Positions 6,423 through 8,507 of a stretch of 8,507 bases of DNA are shown here, in pieces. The stretch is from CAZDBA01 sp964503615 (GTDB lineage: Bacteria; Planctomycetota; Planctomycetia; Pirellulales; Pirellulaceae): NCBI GenBank assembly GCA_964503615.1, contig CAZDBA010000192.1, positions 1 through 8,507 of the forward strand. Reading direction: 5' to 3'. The first letter of the stretch is position 1, and each line of letters opens with the position of its first letter. Made by a program: the position numbers and the translations under genes. Below the pieces are notes generated by a model. It ran no database searches. It was not told the DNA's origin and saw nothing but the letters and a program-made list of their open reading frames with translations.

Positions 6423-6962
6423 ATGAAAAGTAAACATATCGGGTGTGCCGTTATAGCAGTTGTCATAGTCTCGATCGTCATCGCGTTCGTAAACTCTCCG
6501 TTCTATCTGATCTGCAAACACATGATGGTCACGGAGTACACTACTTTTTCGATTCCGAATTCTGATGTTGAAATTGAACATTCTAGAATTGGCACTCACA
6601 TGTTGGCAGAATATGATCGTTGGCTGACCGTCGTCTTGAATGGCAAGCGTTTTGAAACTCACGAACTTGCGATTGATACGTGCGGTGGATATCCAATTAA
6701 TTGCTATTTACTGAAAAATACCGATGGCCCAATCCTCTATCTGAACGATGCTGTTTCAGAACACCTTGTTTACCTTTCAAACGGAGCGGTCTTGGCATAT
6801 CCGTTCGGTGACCAATCAGGAAAAATTGCGTCGTTAATTGAACAGGGTGAACCAAAATATATTGGTAGACTTGATGGAAAGCTTGGACAGTTACGATTGA
6901 TTCCCGCTACTGAATCGGAAGAAATCCAGATTGGTCATTCCAACAGGAAACGCCGCTGGTAA
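6423..6962 (+). CDS. Small membrane-anchored protein of unknown function (179 aa)
   Basis: I do not recognise the family. Residues 1-5 are Lys-rich and residues about 6-23 form one hydrophobic segment, most simply a single N-terminal membrane anchor or uncleaved signal sequence. The remainder would then face the periplasm. Residues 40-160 look beta-rich, with short strands separated by Gly/Asn/Asp turns (for example TCGGYPINCYLL at 86-97 and ILYLND at 104-109). C87 and C94 could form a disulfide. The C-terminus is basic (NRKRRW). AGAGG lies just before the ATG with a slightly short gap, and a later start would lose the membrane segment. The gene stands alone after the repeat-bearing spacer and appears AT-richer than its right-hand neighbour, so it may have been acquired, though this is weak evidence. 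I see no terminator hairpin after it. Confidence 0.7.
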   Translation: MKSKHIGCAVIAVVIVSIVIAFVNSPFYLICKHMMVTEYTTFSIPNSDVEIEHSRIGTHMLAEYDRWLTVVLNGKRFETHELAIDTCGGYPINCYLLKNTDGPILYLNDAVSEHLVYLSNGAVLAYPFGDQSGKIASLIEQGEPKYIGRLDGKLGQLRLIPATESEEIQIGHSNRKRRW

Positions 6963-7150
6963 TTCCCGTGTATTGCTACTTTGTTGTCGTAGTGTTGTCT
7001 TTGCCTATCGTTGCTTCGCCATAAGAAATCAAGGCCGCTTCCTGGCAGCATGGCTCCCAAGCCGTGGAAAACCTGCATGACTCAGACATCCATGGCGAAC
7101 CACGGACTAGGACCCCATGCTACGTTCGTGGGCAAGTCTGCCCCGAGGTT

Positions 7151-7179
7151 TTGCTTTGTATCTGGACAGCCGTTACAAT
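7151..7179 (+). promoter_or_regulatory. Sigma-70-type promoter for the DUF6159-type gene
   Basis: TTGCTT (7151-7156) and TACAAT (7174-7179) are separated by exactly 17 bases. The -10 matches five of six consensus bases; the -35 matches the TTG. The predicted transcript start near 7186 would give a leader of about 30 bases, which fits a start at 7215 and argues against the longer frame from 7011. Confidence 0.45.
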
Positions 7180-7203
7180 TTGTTCGGATAGAAAACAAAT
7201 TCA

Positions 7204-7209
7204 AAGGAG
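7204..7209 (+). promoter_or_regulatory. Ribosome binding site deciding the start at 7215
   Basis: AAGGAG lies 5 bases before ATG 7215. The same frame is open back to an ATG at 7011, but those 68 extra codons lack a ribosome binding site, do not look like a protein N-terminus of this family, and would overlap the promoter. Confidence 0.75.
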
Positions 7210-7214
7210 CGGAA

Positions 7215-8063
7215 ATGTTTGGCAAGTTATCAACGGGGTGGAGGTTGGCGAAACAGTCGCTTGAGGTTCTCAAGCTAGATAAGGAGCTTTTACTGTTCCC
7301 GATCTTTAGCGGACTAGCTTGTATCGTTGCGATGGCAAGTTTCGCAGTGCCCATTTTCGCTTCAGGGCTTCACGAAGGCCTTTTGGAAGAAGAGGTAGGT
7401 TCTGGAACGCAGATTCTAATGGGTATCCTCGGGTTCCTTTTCTACTTCGTCACCTATTTCATCATCATCTTTTTTAACTCCGCCCTGGTCGGTTGTGCGA
7501 TCATCCGATTGAAAGGTGGTGATCCAACGGTGCGTGACGGATTCGGCGCCGCAATGGCTCGGCTTCCGCAAATTGCCAGTTGGGCGCTGGTCGCGGCGAC
7601 GGTTGGGTTTATTCTCAAGATCATTGAGTCCCGATCGGAAAAAGTCGGCGCGATCGTCTCAGGGTTGCTGGGCATGGCTTGGTCCATCACGACCTTTTTC
7701 GTGATTCCCGTTCTAGTTGTTGAGAAAACGGGGCCGATCGATGCCGTCAAACGTTCTGTTGCCGTAATCAAAAAGACTTGGGGCGAGTCACTCGGAGCCA
7801 ACATGGGGATCGGCTTTATTACTTTTCTCGCTAGTCTGGTCGCCCTTCTTCCCATCGGTGGAGGGATTGCGGCGATGAGCGTTTCTCCGGTGCTTGGAGG
7901 AATCCTGATCGGATTGGGCGTGCTTTGGATTTTGTTTGTTTCGCTTGTCTCTTCCGCGTTGGGCTCCATTTTGCTGGCGGCGCTTTATATCTACGCGGCC
8001 GAAGGCAAAATGCCACAACACTATGATCCGAACATGATCAAAGGCGCTTTCGCAACCAAATAA
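7215..8063 (+). CDS. DUF6159-type (YciC-like) polytopic membrane protein (282 aa)
   Basis: The protein is mostly hydrophobic with about six membrane segments: roughly residues 27-50, 66-94, 117-136, 146-168, 196-222 and 226-262. The N-terminus (GWRLAKQSLEVLKLDKELLLFP, residues 8-29, here abbreviated by its ends GWRLAK and KELLLFP) is amphipathic and typical of the family I know as DUF6159. The central signature is a Pro in a membrane segment followed by VVEKTGPIDAVKRS (168-181) and KKTWGE (186-191), the conserved Glu-Gly-Pro-Ala-Ser-Trp-Gly region of these proteins. The C-terminus is short and cytoplasmic or periplasmic (EGKMPQHYDP). No member that I recall has a firmly known function; relatives are thought to be inner-membrane proteins. 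It is a single-gene unit with its own promoter at 7151 and terminator at 8103. Confidence 0.85.
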   Translation: MFGKLSTGWRLAKQSLEVLKLDKELLLFPIFSGLACIVAMASFAVPIFASGLHEGLLEEEVGSGTQILMGILGFLFYFVTYFIIIFFNSALVGCAIIRLKGGDPTVRDGFGAAMARLPQIASWALVAATVGFILKIIESRSEKVGAIVSGLLGMAWSITTFFVIPVLVVEKTGPIDAVKRSVAVIKKTWGESLGANMGIGFITFLASLVALLPIGGGIAAMSVSPVLGGILIGLGVLWILFVSLVSSALGSILLAALYIYAAEGKMPQHYDPNMIKGAFATK

Positions 8064-8102
8064 TTCACCAGGTTCTGATCAAGCCTTTTGATTGAAAATC
8101 CC

Positions 8103-8136
8103 AAATGCCACAGCCGGTTCGGTTGTGGCATTTTTT
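8103..8136 (+). terminator. Rho-independent terminator of the DUF6159-type gene
   Basis: Positions 8103-8115 pair with 8121-8133 (AAATGCCACAGCC against GGTTGTGGCATTT, one G-T wobble) around a 5-base loop, and a run of six T residues covers 8131-8136. It starts 40 bases after the stop codon. Confidence 0.88.
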
Positions 8137-8311
8137 ATTAGCCGCAAAGGAACTCTAACACGCGCGAATACAAAAGGTTTTCATTCGCGTCTGTGTGAGA
8201 ATCTAGATTGTTTTCGTTGAACGTTCCGCTCCTCACTCCGATTTGGTTTCCTTCCCCAAAGATTGCACCCTTCAAATTATGCCATCGTACCTGCTTTGCC
8301 AATGAACGGCG

Positions 8312-8339
8312 TTGAACCAAATTCGACGTTAATTAAAAT
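8312..8339 (+). promoter_or_regulatory. Candidate promoter for the right-edge gene
   Basis: TTGAAC (8312-8317) and TAAAAT (8334-8339) are spaced by 16 bases. The -10 matches five of six consensus bases and the -35 four of six. Transcription would begin about 18 bases before the ATG at 8364, after the upstream terminator. Confidence 0.45.
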
Positions 8340-8363
8340 GTTGGGAGCAAATCAAAGGTCAAG

Positions 8364-8507
8364 ATGAACAAGCCCCAATCAGATCAACAGTCAGATAACC
8401 CGGACGAACCTTCTAGTAACTCGATGCCCGAGCTCTCTTCGGTCGGTCCGGTCGAAGATCCACTTGCCACCTTGGACCCCACTCTTCAACAGAGTGATGA
8501 AGTTAGT
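8364..8507 (+). CDS. N-terminus of a truncated gene, disordered and acidic
   Basis: The frame opens at ATG 8364 and runs to the window edge (48 codons, no stop). AAAGG at 8354-8358 is a suitable ribosome binding site, and an in-frame TAA at 8334-8336 rules out a start much further upstream. The visible sequence is rich in Ser, Pro, Gln, Asp and Glu (MNKPQSDQQSDNPDEPSS and onwards), with no hydrophobic stretch. It looks like an unstructured cytoplasmic tail. Such tails precede the folded part of many planctomycete proteins, including kinases and membrane-bound regulators, but nothing here decides which. A promoter at 8312 suggests it starts a new transcription unit. Confidence 0.65.
   Translation, partial: MNKPQSDQQSDNPDEPSSNSMPELSSVGPVEDPLATLDPTLQQSDEVS

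Noticed and set aside
7011..7214. 68-codon upstream extension of the DUF6159-type gene
   Set aside because: Promoter and Shine-Dalgarno both point to 7215, and the extension does not resemble the family's N-terminus.
7454..7969. Leftward 171-codon frame
   Set aside because: Fully antisense to the DUF6159-type gene; its Pro/Thr/Ala-rich translation is the expected complement of membrane-protein codons.
8138..8320. Leftward 60-codon frame between the terminator and the last gene
   Set aside because: No ribosome binding site or recognisable composition; it overlaps the candidate promoter of the right-edge gene.
1..8507. CRISPR array, tRNA, rRNA, prophage, toxin-antitoxin or defence genes
   Set aside because: Looked for regular spaced repeats, tRNA-like CCA/T-loop signatures and relevant protein motifs; none found.

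Overview
The window looks like chromosomal DNA of a marine planctomycete of the Pirellulaceae type (Rhodopirellula, Mariniblastus and relatives). This rests on family knowledge, not a search. The clues are a secreted protein with paired dockerin loops carrying the FxDIAPFI signature and an Arg-rich PEP-CTERM-like tail, a large phosphodiesterase-TPR-sulfotransferase fusion, and a YciC-like/DUF6159-type membrane protein. Genes are loosely packed, mostly single-gene units with long spacers. Base composition is moderate, and the 6423-6962 gene looks AT-richer than its neighbours.

Layout. 1-301: leader and intergenic DNA with a perfect TATAAT box, a 14-bp palindrome and, at the left edge, a possible start of a leftward gene. 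302-1123 (+): secreted protein of unknown function. 1343-1377: strong terminator for the leftward gene to its right. 1403-2347 (-): secreted dockerin protein with a C-terminal sorting tail. 2605-5538 (-): 977-residue three-part protein with an alkaline-phosphatase-superfamily phosphodiesterase domain, a TPR array and a compact sulfotransferase-like P-loop domain. 5539-6422: about 880 bases with no convincing gene but two kinds of intergenic repeat and an odd mosaic of short repeated words. 6423-6962 (+): small membrane-anchored protein of unknown function. 7215-8063 (+): polytopic DUF6159-type membrane protein with its own promoter and terminator. 8364 to the right edge (+): the disordered N-terminus of a truncated gene.

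The genes do not form an obvious pathway. Each has its own spacer, and several have their own promoter or terminator. There is no sign of a phage, CRISPR array, toxin-antitoxin pair, RNA gene or complete insertion sequence. The item most worth following is the phosphodiesterase-TPR-sulfotransferase fusion: it joins two enzyme-like domains that both handle phosphate or sulfate esters and has no export signal. The second is the repeat-bearing spacer at 5539-6422.
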